From Pseudomonas spelaei (lineage in GTDB: Bacteria; Pseudomonadota; Gammaproteobacteria; Pseudomonadales; Pseudomonadaceae): a stretch of DNA of 64,000 nt. Numbering within the stretch: position 1 is the first letter of the stretch; every line of letters starts with the position of its first letter. Location: assembly GCF_009724245.1 (NCBI RefSeq), contig NZ_WNNK01000026.1:1-64000 (forward strand), given 5' to 3'. Positions 41,671 to 63,779 of the stretch are shown here, in pieces. Position numbers and translations under genes: made by a program. Below the pieces are notes generated by a model. That model saw only the letters and a list, made by a program, of their open reading frames with translations. It was not told the origin of the DNA and ran no database searches.

Positions 41671-42477
41671 TTAGGCGCCGACCATCCATTTGGCCAGGCC
41701 ATGACGGCCACTGACCCCCAGTTTGGCGGCGGCGCGTTTGAGATAAGTTTCGATGGAGCTGTTTTTTACGCTGAGCTTCTCGGCCATCTGCGGTACGGTG
41801 CCGCCGGTCAACAGCCCCAGGCAGACTTCTTGTTCCCGCGCCGACAGGGTGATGTCAGTGAGGGACAGGCGCTTGTAGAACTCACGCTGTAATTGCGACT
41901 GTTCCAGCAAGGTTTGCGACTCCAGCGCCGCATTTACCGACTCGGCCCGCAGGGCTTGCCGGCTGGTCTGGGCGTGCCGCTCGATCAGTGGCAGCAGGGT
42001 GTCGGACAAGCACTTGAGAAAAGACAATTGCGTGAGGGAAAACACCGGTTGCGTATGAGGACGGTAAAGAGAAATCACGTAGCGACGATTGGCCCTGCGT
42101 GACACCAGATTGCACTGATGGGAGGTGCCTCGCACATGGGGGCTATTGGCTTTGGCATTCATCTGGATCAGCAGAGAATCATCCATGCCCAGCATTTCCT
42201 TGAGCAACGGATGATCGTTGCGATGGTGCAGGATGCGCGGTGCGGGTAAGTCTTCCTTCAAACCGGCGCTGCCCAGCAACGTGATGTCCAGTACGCTGGC
42301 CTGCTGCTCGTCCAGGGTCCACTCACTGAGGTCCACCAGGTGCGTCGGCACCAGTTTGTCCACCAGGTGCAGCATCCGCGTTGCAAAGTGCTCATTGCCC
42401 GTACTTGAAATCAACTCTCCCAATTCGAAATAGAAATGTGGGCTTTCCATCTGTCGAATACTGCTGGTCAGGCTCAT
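41671..42477 (-). CDS. LuxR-type transcriptional regulator of the lipopeptide locus
   Basis: About 268 residues. The C-terminal helix-turn-helix is clear: LTDITLSAREQEVCLGLLTG, TVPQMAEKLSVKNSSIETYL, KRAAAKLGVSGRHGL. No autoinducer-binding signature was noted in the N-terminal half, matching the LuxR subgroup that flanks lipopeptide synthetase genes and activates them independently of acyl-homoserine lactone. Start: the ATG at 42477 has AAGGA eight bases upstream; in-frame ATGs at 42483 and 42525 are alternatives. It is divergent from the first NRPS gene across a 502-base gap. Confidence 0.88.
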   Translation of the reverse strand: MSLTSSIRQMESPHFYFELGELISSTGNEHFATRMLHLVDKLVPTHLVDLSEWTLDEQQASVLDITLLGSAGLKEDLPAPRILHHRNDHPLLKEMLGMDDSLLIQMNAKANSPHVRGTSHQCNLVSRRANRRYVISLYRPHTQPVFSLTQLSFLKCLSDTLLPLIERHAQTSRQALRAESVNAALESQTLLEQSQLQREFYKRLSLTDITLSAREQEVCLGLLTGGTVPQMAEKLSVKNSSIETYLKRAAAKLGVSGRHGLAKWMVGA

Positions 42478-42841
42478 ATACATCCATCCTTGATGTCGAA
42501 AACCGTCAACGGTTGCCCGGTGCATCAGCAGACCGTCCGTACTCCTTAAACGTAATGCGGCGCTCGAGATTTTATTTAGCCATATAGATTTGTCCTACGT
42601 ATGTAGCGGAAACGGGGGACACAACCTGCCATAGAATCCATGAAATGAACTCGTTGTTTCTGACAGGAAGAGGTTTTTTGATCTGACGAATAGTGGTGAT
42701 TAGGGTTTTTTAACTGATTGATAAGAAACATATTTTGTTGATGTCTCAAGCTAATTAGTTAGCTAGGCATCGGAAGAAAATGGTCAATCTCCTACATTCA
42801 TTTAATCGTTTCAGCAGTGAACGTTTAGCCAACCCGCTTTT
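42478..42841. other. AT-rich divergent promoter region, LuxR / NRPS
   Basis: This stretch has no convincing gene. It includes notably AT-rich DNA at about 42640-42790, likely holding promoters for both directions. I could not pick out one defined lux-type box or -35/-10 pair by eye. Confidence 0.4.
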
Positions 42842-42903
42842 GAGGCACCGACATCGGTCCCCAGATGCCTCGGACTGTCCGGGTTTCGGGTGACAGACAG
42901 TCC
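42842..42903 (+). other. tandem stem-loops in the NRPS leader
   Basis: Two adjacent inverted repeats lie upstream of the first NRPS gene: GAGGCA (42842-42847) with TGCCTC (42866-42871), and GGACTGTC (42872-42879) with GACAGTCC (42896-42903). They end 76 bases before the start codon. They may form a structured 5' leader or operators for the LuxR regulator. No T-run follows, so they are not simple terminators. Confidence 0.5.
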
Positions 42904-42979
42904 CCGGGGGCAGTGCTTAAATCCGTTGATTTCGCCTGAACGGGCAGCTTTACGCGCCCTCTGAACACCCTCCCATGAG

Positions 42980-45900
42980 ATGGACCTTATGACGCTTTTT
43001 TCTACCACCGCCGTGGGCGACGTTGCCGTGAATGAGGTCCCTTGTGGCACGTTGCCGGAGTTCCCGCTCACCGCTGCCCAACGGGATATCTGGCTGGACC
43101 AACTGCGCCTCGGCGACTCGCCGCTGTACAACATTGGCGGTTATGTCGACCTTGCGGGCCCTGTCATCCCCGAGCTGATCCAGCGAGCGGTGGAGCTGTT
43201 GGTGTTCAAGCACGATGCGTTGCGCACGGTGCTGCTGCTCGATGGCGACGGCATGCCCCGGCAAACCTTCACCCTGACATTGGCGGTGCAAGTGCCGATG
43301 CACGACTTTTCCACGTTGCCAGATCCACAGGGTGCTACCCAGGCCCTGATGCAACAGCAGATGGCGCAGGCCTACTCCATGGCAAGCGGACCCTTGTTCC
43401 GCTTCTTCCTGGTTAAGCTTGATGACGATCATTACCGCCTCGGCACCCAGGCTCACCACCTGATTCTCGATGGCTGGGGTTTTGGCCAGATGCTGCAATC
43501 CCTGGCCGGGATCTATTGCGCGTTGGAGCAAGGGCGGCAGCCGGATCTGGTGGCGCCGTCCTATATCGACTTTATTGATAACGATGAACACTATCGTGAG
43601 TCGGCCCGTTACGCCCGCGACCGCAAGTACTGGCTGGATAAATACCAGACGCTGCCTGAACCACTGCTGGTACCTCGTTATCGCACACGGCGCGACAAGG
43701 AGCAGGCCCCCAGCAAAACCCTGGCGCAACCCTTTCCTGTTGCCCTGCTGGACCGCATGGAGCAGGTTGCGAACCGCTATCAGGCATCGGCGTTCCATGT
43801 CTTGCTGGCGGCGATGTACGTGTATTTCACCCGTACCGCGCAGCGCCAGGAATGGGTCGTCGGGCTGCCGATTCTGAACCGCTCCAATGCGCGTTTTCGC
43901 TCGACCCTGGGGCTGTTCGCCCAGGTCAGCGCCGTGCGCTTTGAGTTCAACGAGCAACTGCCGTTCAGCGCGCTGGTGCGTGGCGTGCGTGATCAACTCA
44001 AGCAGGATTTTCGCCACCAGCGTTTCCCGTTGAGCGAGATGAATCGCGAGCTGGGCCTGTTGCAGGTGGATCGCGGCCAGTTGTTCGACCTGTCGGTGTC
44101 CTATGAGCAGGATGACCATGATTACCGCTACGGTCAGGCCATGGCCCACGCGATCAAGGTCTCCAACCATCATGAACAACTGCCGATGGCTATCCACCTG
44201 CGCAGCAATCGCTACAACCATACCGCTTGCCTGCACTGCGTCTACAACCAGGCGTATTTCCAACACGACGAGGTGCAGGCCCTGGCGGAGCGCTTTACGT
44301 ATCTGCTGGAGCAGGGGCTGGAAGACACGACCTTGCCGGTGGGTAAGTTCTCGCTGCTGACACCCCGGGAAGCCGAGCAGTTGCAGCACTGGAATGCGAC
44401 GGCTCAGGCTTACCCGGCCGGGCACACCCTTCACCGGCGCATTGAAAACCAGGCCGCGCTGACACCGGATGCCGTGGCAGCGCTGTATCAGGGCCGGTCA
44501 CTGACCTATGCCGAGTTGAATCGACAGGCCAACGGGTTGGCGCATTACCTGTTGACGCTGGGGGTTCAACCCGACGACCGCGTAGCCATCGTCGCGCGGC
44601 GCGGGCTGGACACACTGGTGGGCTTGCTGGCGATCCTCAAGTCCGGCGCCTGTTACGTGCCGGTGGACCCGTCCCATCCGGCCGAACGCTTGAACTACCT
44701 GCTCAGTGACAGTGCACCGGTGGCGGTGCTCGCGCAGCAGGATTTGCTGGCACGCTTGCCGGCCCTTGATGTGCCGGTGATCAATTTGGATCAACCTGTC
44801 TGGCAGCAGCATTCGACGGCCAACCCGCAAACGGCTGTGGCGCCGACGAACCTTGCCTACCTGATCTACACCTCGGGCTCCACCGGTCAGCCCAAAGGGG
44901 TCATGGTGGAGCATCACACCGTGGCCAACCTGGTGGACTGGCATTGCCAGGCCTTCGATCTGCACCAAGGGGGCCACACCGCCAGCGTTGCCGGTTTCGG
45001 TTTTGACGCCATGGCCTGGGAGGTCTGGCCGGCCTTGTGCGTTGGCGCGACATTGCACCTGCCGCCAAGCCACGACGGCGCGGAAGACATTGATGCGCTG
45101 CTGGACTGGTGGCGCGCACAACCCCTGGACGTTTGCTTCCTGCCTACTCCAGTGGCCGAGTACGCTTTCAGCCAACACCTGGAGCACCCGACGCTGCGCA
45201 CCTTGCTGATCGGCGGCGACCGCCTGCGCCAGTTCGCCCATGCCCAGCGCTTCGAGGTGATCAACAACTACGGGCCTACCGAAGCCACGGTCGTGGCCAC
45301 TTCTGGCCGGGTCGAGGTGGGCCAGCCATTGCACATTGGCAAGCCGATCGCCAATGCCACGGTGTACGTGCTGGACGAGCAGCAGCGGCTGGCGCCCGTG
45401 GGTGTTGCCGGTGAGCTGTACCTCGGCGGTAAAGGCGTGGCGCGGGGCTATTTCAACCGCCCGGAAATGACCGCAGAACGCTTCCTCGACAACCCGTTCC
45501 ACCCTGGTCGAATGTACCGCACCGGCGACCTGGTACGGTGGCTGGAGGACGGCAACCTCGACTACCTGGGGCGCAATGACGACCAGGTGAAAATTCGTGG
45601 CGTGCGCATCGAACTGGGGGAAATCGAGGCTGCCCTGGCCTGCCATCATGGGGTTGCTGAAGCCGTGGCCCAAGTCCGTGAGGGGCAATTGCTGGCCTGG
45701 TTCACGGCACTTGAGCCGGTGGCAATCGACGAGCTTCGTGCCCATGTGCAATCCCGCGTGCTGGACGCCATGGTCCCTGTGGCCTATATGAAACTGGACG
45801 CGCTACCGCTGACCGCCAACGGCAAACTTGACCGCAAGGCCTTGCCCGCGCCAGGGCCAGAGGCCTTTATCACCCGTCGCTACGAAGCGCCTCAAGGGGC

Positions 45901-48900
45901 CGTGGAAACTGCGCTGGCGCAGATCTGGGCCGAGGTGTTGCAGGTGGAGCGGGTAGGGCGCCAGGACCATTTCTTCGAACTCGGCGGGCATTCCCTGCTA
46001 GCCGTCAACCTGGTGCAGCGCATGCGCCAGGCCGGGTTGCACGCCGATGTCCAGGTGTTGTTTGGCCAGCCCACACTGGCGGCGTTGGCCGCGGCGGTGG
46101 GTGTTGGCACGGAGCTTGAGGTCGCGACCAATCGCATTCCGGCTGATTGCACACGCATCACCCCGGACATGCTGGCGCTGGCCGAGCTGGATCAGGTGGC
46201 GATCGATCGCATTGTCGCCGCGATTCCCGGTGGCGCTGCCAATGTGCAGGAGATCTACCCGCTGGCACCGTTGCAGGAAGGTCTGCTCTACCACCATGTG
46301 ACCGACGAGCGTGATCCCTACCAGCAACATGCGATGTTCACCTTTGCCGGTCGCGCGCAACTGGACGCCTTTGCCGAGGCCTTGCAGCAGGTGATCGCCC
46401 GGCACGACATCCTGCGCACCAGCCTGGCCTGGGACGCCATCGAGCAACCGATGCAGGTGGTCTGGCGCGAGGCGCGGCTGACGCTGGAGCACATGGCGTT
46501 GCAGGGGGATGCTATCGTCGATCAGCTGCGCGAACGCTTCGATCCACTCCAGCGACCGCTTGACCTGCGCCAGGCGCCGATGATGGCTCTGGCCTATGTC
46601 GAAGACCTGCAGAACAAGCGCTGGATCGGCATGTTGCGCTTCCATCACCTGGTTAACGACGCAACGTCAACCGGCGTGCTGATGGAAGAAATCCAGGCAC
46701 ACCTGTTGGGTCAGCAACAGCAGTTGCCAGCGCCGATTGCCTATCGCAACTTCGTCGCTCAAACCCGAGCACCGGATCGCCAGGCCCGGCATGAGGCGTT
46801 CTTTCGTGAGCGCCTGGGGGATATGGATGAGCCGACCCTGGCCTTCGGCTTGCAGGAGCGCCAGGCGGATCGTCGCGGGACGCAAGAAGTCGAGTGCACG
46901 CTGCCTGAGGCGCTCGGCCAACGTCTGCGGGTACAGGCACGTACCCTGGGCGTCAGCGTGGCGAGCCTGTATCACCTGGCCTGGGCTCATGTGCTAGGCA
47001 AGGTCTCGGGACGCGACGACGTGGTGTTTGGCACTGTATTACTGGGCCGTTTGCAGGCGGGCGAGGGCGCGGACCGTGCCCTGGGCATGTTCATCAACAC
47101 GTTGCCGCTGCGTCTGCGCCTGGCCGGGCAACCGGTGCGCGAGGCGGTGCTGGACACCCACGGGCAACTCAGCGCCCTGCTTGCCCATGAACAGGCTTCG
47201 CTGGCCTTGGCCCAGCGTTGCAGCAGCCTTCCTGCCTCGACCCCTTTGTTCAACAGCCTGCTGAATTATCGGCATGCCTTGGCCGATGATGATCACGGGC
47301 TGCTGCGTGGTGTGCCGGGGGTCGAGCTGCTGAGCAGTGAAGACATCCTCAGTTATCCGTTCGTGTTTGAAGTAGAGGATCGGCCCAGCGGCTTTCGGCT
47401 CATGGCCAAGGCTCCGCGCAAGATTGGCGCGCGGCGCCTGCTGGATTACCTGGAAACGGTACTGGTGGGCCTGGTGCAGGCGCTTGAACAAGCACCGGAC
47501 AGGCTACTTCGCACGGTTCAGATGCTTCCCGTGGCCGAGCTGAAACAGTTGTTGATCGACTGCAACGTGACCCAGACCGATGATCCTGTGGATCTGACCG
47601 TCCATGCACTTTTCGAAGCCCACGCCAGGCAGACTCCCCATGCGGTGGCGGTGCAGGCGGGTGAGCAGTCATTGACGTACCACCAACTTAACGAACGTGC
47701 CAACCAGTTGGCCCATCACCTGCTCGAACTGGGCGTGCAGCCGGATGCCCGGGTAGCACTCTGTGTTGAGCGCGGGCCAGACCTTATCGTGGGATTGTTG
47801 GCGATTCTCAAGGCCGGCGGTGCTTATGTACCGCTGGATCCGGGGTACCCGGCTGAGCGCATTGCCTACATGTTGCAAGACAGCGCACCGGTGGCAATGC
47901 TTGTGCAGGGGGCTACCCGTGGGTTATCGGGAGGCACCCTGGTGCCGGTGATCGACCTTGATCAGTCCACATGGCAGCAGCACCCGGTCACCAATCCCCA
48001 AGTCCCCCTCCTGAATGCCGCCCACCTGGCCTATGTGATGTATACCTCCGGCTCCACCGGCACGCCCAAAGGTGTGATGGTCGAGCATCGTGGGCTGAGT
48101 AACCTCGTGCAGTGGGGCGCTCGGTTGTGCCCAAATACCCGCAATGGCGCCTCGTTGCAGCGGGCGCCTTTCAGCTTTGATGGCTCGGTCTGGGAGCTGT
48201 TCTGGCCGTTGGCCAATGGCATGCGCCTGGTGTTGGCACGTGTTGACGGGCACCGCGACCCGGCTTATCTGGCCCAGTTGATTCGTGAGCGGCAGATCAG
48301 CGTGGTCCAGTTCGTGCCGGCCATGCTGCAACAGTTCCTCGAGCTGGAAGCGTCCAGCCTCTGCACCAGCCTTACCGATGTGTTGTGCGGCGGCGGCGAA
48401 CTCACCGAAGCCTTGGCCCGAGGTGTGCAGGCCCGGTTGCCCAAGGTTCGCCTGCACAACGTCTATGGTCCCACCGAAGCCACCGTCGACAGCAGTGCCT
48501 GGACCCTGGAACCGGGGGCGCCGGTGCCGTCGGTGCAACTGCCCATTGGCCGGGCCATCAGCAACACCCGGCTGTATGTGCTGGACGAACATGATCAGCC
48601 GGTGGCCACCGGCGTCAGTGGCCAGTTGCATATCGGCGGCGTGGGCGTTGCCCGGGGTTACCTGGGACTGGCGCAGATGACGGCCGAACGGTTTATCGAC
48701 AGCCCGTTTGTGGCAGGTGATCGCCTGTACCGCACCGGGGATCGGGTGCGTTACCTGCCGGACGGCAACCTGGAGTTTCTCGGTCGCAACGACTTCCAGG
48801 TCAAGCTGCGGGGTGTGCGCCTGGAGCTGGGAGAAATCGAATCGCGACTCGTGGCGCATCCGGCGTTGCGTGAAGCCGCGGTACTGATTCGCGATGAGCG

Positions 48901-49387
48901 GTTGGTGGCCTACTTTACCGTTCGCGGTGAGGCACCGAGCCTTGAGCGTTTGCGTGCCCATGTACTGGAGCTGTTGCCGGAATACATGGTGCCGGCGGCC
49001 TTTGTGCAGCTTGAAGCGCTGCCCCTGAACCCGGCCGGAAAACTCGACCGCAACGCTCTGCCTGAGCCGGGGTTGGAGGCGGTGGTGAGTCGTACCTATG
49101 AGGCGCCCCAAGGCGAAGTGGAAACGTTGATGGCAGGCATCTGGGCCGAGATGTTGAAGCTGGAAAGGGTGGGGCGCCATGACCACTTTTTTGAACTGGG
49201 CGGGCATTCATTGCTGGCGGTAGGCCTGGTAGCGCGCTTGCGCAAGGCGGGGCTGGAGGTGGATGCGCGGACCTTGTTCAGCCAGCCGACGCTGGCGGGG
49301 TTGGCGGGTAAGGTCGGGGCGCTGGTGCCGCGGGTGGAGGTGCCGCAGACGTTGATTCCGCAGCTGGATCGTCGACGTAGGCTTTGA
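42980..49387 (+). CDS. lipopeptide NRPS 1, two modules (starter C-A-T-C/E-A-T)
   Basis: 2135 residues. Residues 25-450: starter condensation domain (HHLILDG near 159) that should N-acylate the first amino acid with a fatty acid. A1 about 485-960: binding-pocket residues read DAWFLGNVVK, the Leu code. T1 Ser in GGHSLLAV near 1004. C2 about 1065-1500, dual condensation/epimerization type (IVAAIPGGAANVQEIYPLA; HHLVND near 1221). A2 about 1540-2020: pocket reads D-G-W-Q-L-G-V-V-D-K, most like Gln/Glu but not an exact match to a code I know. T2 near 2073. No thioesterase. The two-module first synthetase matches ViscA/MassA/ArfA. Start could be ATG 42989, three codons in; the ATGGA there is also an RsmA-like motif, so Gac/Rsm control is conceivable. 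Confidence 0.95.
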   Translation: MDLMTLFSTTAVGDVAVNEVPCGTLPEFPLTAAQRDIWLDQLRLGDSPLYNIGGYVDLAGPVIPELIQRAVELLVFKHDALRTVLLLDGDGMPRQTFTLTLAVQVPMHDFSTLPDPQGATQALMQQQMAQAYSMASGPLFRFFLVKLDDDHYRLGTQAHHLILDGWGFGQMLQSLAGIYCALEQGRQPDLVAPSYIDFIDNDEHYRESARYARDRKYWLDKYQTLPEPLLVPRYRTRRDKEQAPSKTLAQPFPVALLDRMEQVANRYQASAFHVLLAAMYVYFTRTAQRQEWVVGLPILNRSNARFRSTLGLFAQVSAVRFEFNEQLPFSALVRGVRDQLKQDFRHQRFPLSEMNRELGLLQVDRGQLFDLSVSYEQDDHDYRYGQAMAHAIKVSNHHEQLPMAIHLRSNRYNHTACLHCVYNQAYFQHDEVQALAERFTYLLEQGLEDTTLPVGKFSLLTPREAEQLQHWNATAQAYPAGHTLHRRIENQAALTPDAVAALYQGRSLTYAELNRQANGLAHYLLTLGVQPDDRVAIVARRGLDTLVGLLAILKSGACYVPVDPSHPAERLNYLLSDSAPVAVLAQQDLLARLPALDVPVINLDQPVWQQHSTANPQTAVAPTNLAYLIYTSGSTGQPKGVMVEHHTVANLVDWHCQAFDLHQGGHTASVAGFGFDAMAWEVWPALCVGATLHLPPSHDGAEDIDALLDWWRAQPLDVCFLPTPVAEYAFSQHLEHPTLRTLLIGGDRLRQFAHAQRFEVINNYGPTEATVVATSGRVEVGQPLHIGKPIANATVYVLDEQQRLAPVGVAGELYLGGKGVARGYFNRPEMTAERFLDNPFHPGRMYRTGDLVRWLEDGNLDYLGRNDDQVKIRGVRIELGEIEAALACHHGVAEAVAQVREGQLLAWFTALEPVAIDELRAHVQSRVLDAMVPVAYMKLDALPLTANGKLDRKALPAPGPEAFITRRYEAPQGAVETALAQIWAEVLQVERVGRQDHFFELGGHSLLAVNLVQRMRQAGLHADVQVLFGQPTLAALAAAVGVGTELEVATNRIPADCTRITPDMLALAELDQVAIDRIVAAIPGGAANVQEIYPLAPLQEGLLYHHVTDERDPYQQHAMFTFAGRAQLDAFAEALQQVIARHDILRTSLAWDAIEQPMQVVWREARLTLEHMALQGDAIVDQLRERFDPLQRPLDLRQAPMMALAYVEDLQNKRWIGMLRFHHLVNDATSTGVLMEEIQAHLLGQQQQLPAPIAYRNFVAQTRAPDRQARHEAFFRERLGDMDEPTLAFGLQERQADRRGTQEVECTLPEALGQRLRVQARTLGVSVASLYHLAWAHVLGKVSGRDDVVFGTVLLGRLQAGEGADRALGMFINTLPLRLRLAGQPVREAVLDTHGQLSALLAHEQASLALAQRCSSLPASTPLFNSLLNYRHALADDDHGLLRGVPGVELLSSEDILSYPFVFEVEDRPSGFRLMAKAPRKIGARRLLDYLETVLVGLVQALEQAPDRLLRTVQMLPVAELKQLLIDCNVTQTDDPVDLTVHALFEAHARQTPHAVAVQAGEQSLTYHQLNERANQLAHHLLELGVQPDARVALCVERGPDLIVGLLAILKAGGAYVPLDPGYPAERIAYMLQDSAPVAMLVQGATRGLSGGTLVPVIDLDQSTWQQHPVTNPQVPLLNAAHLAYVMYTSGSTGTPKGVMVEHRGLSNLVQWGARLCPNTRNGASLQRAPFSFDGSVWELFWPLANGMRLVLARVDGHRDPAYLAQLIRERQISVVQFVPAMLQQFLELEASSLCTSLTDVLCGGGELTEALARGVQARLPKVRLHNVYGPTEATVDSSAWTLEPGAPVPSVQLPIGRAISNTRLYVLDEHDQPVATGVSGQLHIGGVGVARGYLGLAQMTAERFIDSPFVAGDRLYRTGDRVRYLPDGNLEFLGRNDFQVKLRGVRLELGEIESRLVAHPALREAAVLIRDERLVAYFTVRGEAPSLERLRAHVLELLPEYMVPAAFVQLEALPLNPAGKLDRNALPEPGLEAVVSRTYEAPQGEVETLMAGIWAEMLKLERVGRHDHFFELGGHSLLAVGLVARLRKAGLEVDARTLFSQPTLAGLAGKVGALVPRVEVPQTLIPQLDRRRRL

Positions 49388-49522
49388 AGGGGGCTGGCTT
49401 GAGAGCCACCCCTGCACCCCACAACAAAGTAGTACGCCTTTCCCGCCCCGGCAGTTAGCATTGCGCTCCATCCGCCCGACATCCAGCGGGCGGATCACCG
49501 CCAACCAGCCGGTCAAACAATA

Positions 49523-50533
49523 ATGGAACGACGCCAATTCAGCGGGGGTATGCAGGGGAAAAACCTGCGCTACCTGAACGAAGCCCCTGGCCAGACACCA
49601 CAAAAGATCCGAACAGGCTTCCTGCTGCTCGAACACTTCTCTCTGCCGGCATTTACCCAGGCCCTGGATACGCTCATCACGGCAAACCTGCTGCGTCCCG
49701 GGCTCTTTTCCACCAGCACCTTCGGCTTGAGCGAGGGCGAGATTGTCAGCGACCTGGGTCTGGTCATTCGGCCAGAGGCGCGGCTCGAGGCCTCAGCGCT
49801 TTCCGAGCTGGACTTGTTGGTGATTTGTGGTGGCTACCGTACCGCGCTCACGGCCAGTGACGAGTTCCTGCACCTGCTGAAGGCCGCATCGCAGCAGGGT
49901 GTCAGCCTGGCCGGGCTGTGGAATGGCGCCTGGTTCCTGGGCAAGGCGGGTGTGCTGGACGGTTATCGTTGCGCCATTCACCCCGAGCATCGTCCTGCAC
50001 TGGCAGAGATCGCCAAGGCGACGCAGGTCAGCAGTGAGCCCTATGTGATTGACCGCGACCGACTCACCGCGTCCAGTCCCTCCGGCGCCTTCCACATGGC
50101 GCTGGACTGGATCAAAAGCGTGCACGGCAAGGCGCTGGTGGAAGGTATCGAAGACATTCTGGCGTTCGAAGAGTCGCGCTATCGGCGGGTCAAACCGGTG
50201 ACTCACATCTCGGTGAGCGCGCCGCTGCGCGAGGTTGTGAAGCTGATGGAGGCCAACCTCGAAGATCCGTTGGCGCTGGACCAATTGGCGGTTTATGCCG
50301 GTCGTTCACGGCGCCAGCTGGAGCGCTTGTTCAGGGAGCAACTGGGCACCACCCCGCAGCGTTATTACCTGGAACTGCGCATCACCGAGGCGCGGCGTTT
50401 ACTCCAGCACACTGAAATGTCCCAGGTCGAAGTGCTGGTGGCCTGTGGTTTCGTGTCGCCCAGTCATTTCAGCAAATGCTACAGCGCTTTTTTCGGCTAC
50501 CGACCCTCCAGGGAAACGCGACGGGTCAAGTAA
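49523..50533 (+). CDS. GATase1-like / AraC-family regulator between NRPS genes
   Basis: 336 residues. The N-terminal DJ-1/PfpI-like (GATase1) domain covers about 28-205 (FLLLEHFSLPAFTQALDTLI, LDLLVICGGYRTAL). Where many members have a Cys elbow, this one reads LAGLWNGAWFLGKAG. The C-terminal AraC domain about 225-330 has LALDQLAVYAGRSRRQLERL and VEVLVACGFVSPSHFSKCY. This is the GlxA/ArgR/CdhR class of regulators, often responding to quaternary amines or amino acids. It separates NRPS 1 and NRPS 2, on the same strand. Whether it controls lipopeptide production or is a passenger is not shown. Confidence 0.85.
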   Translation: MERRQFSGGMQGKNLRYLNEAPGQTPQKIRTGFLLLEHFSLPAFTQALDTLITANLLRPGLFSTSTFGLSEGEIVSDLGLVIRPEARLEASALSELDLLVICGGYRTALTASDEFLHLLKAASQQGVSLAGLWNGAWFLGKAGVLDGYRCAIHPEHRPALAEIAKATQVSSEPYVIDRDRLTASSPSGAFHMALDWIKSVHGKALVEGIEDILAFEESRYRRVKPVTHISVSAPLREVVKLMEANLEDPLALDQLAVYAGRSRRQLERLFREQLGTTPQRYYLELRITEARRLLQHTEMSQVEVLVACGFVSPSHFSKCYSAFFGYRPSRETRRVK

Positions 50534-50643
50534 TCCGCTCTACGGTGCACGCGCAAGGTGTGTACCGCGCCCTCTTGTCCCTGCTTCCCATGTCACCCCC
50601 ACCGAGCTGAATGCTCTAGTTTTCCAACCCTGCGGGGAGCCCC

Positions 50644-50672
50644 TGCGGCTGAACGCCGCACGCTATTTTTTT
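50644..50672 (+). terminator. possible intrinsic terminator upstream of NRPS 2
   Basis: TGCGGC and GCCGCA pair around TGAAC, and a seven-T run follows after five bases. It lies in the 244-base gap after the AraC-type gene and 105 bases before the NRPS 2 start. If active, NRPS 2 needs its own promoter downstream; otherwise it is a partial attenuator. Confidence 0.4.
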
Positions 50673-50777
50673 GCGCAGTCCCTCGCGGCAAACCCGCTCG
50701 TCTTCGGGCACTTATGTGGCAGCTGAAAACGGACTTTCTCCCCAACTGTATCCGACTCAAAAAAGCAGGTTACTCCC

Positions 50778-63775
<12,998 letters not shown>

Positions 63776-63779
<4 letters not shown>

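Noticed and set aside
42950..44434. 494-codon antisense frame over the starter C domain
   Set aside because: Shadow of the NRPS. Several similar long antisense frames (44498-45751, 47924-49207, 52824-54437, 55857-57248, 62364-63725) recur at the same place in each module, as expected from repeated coding sequence.
49385..49420. GC-rich hairpin after NRPS 1
   Set aside because: The stem has mismatches and no T-run follows, so it is not supported as an intrinsic terminator.
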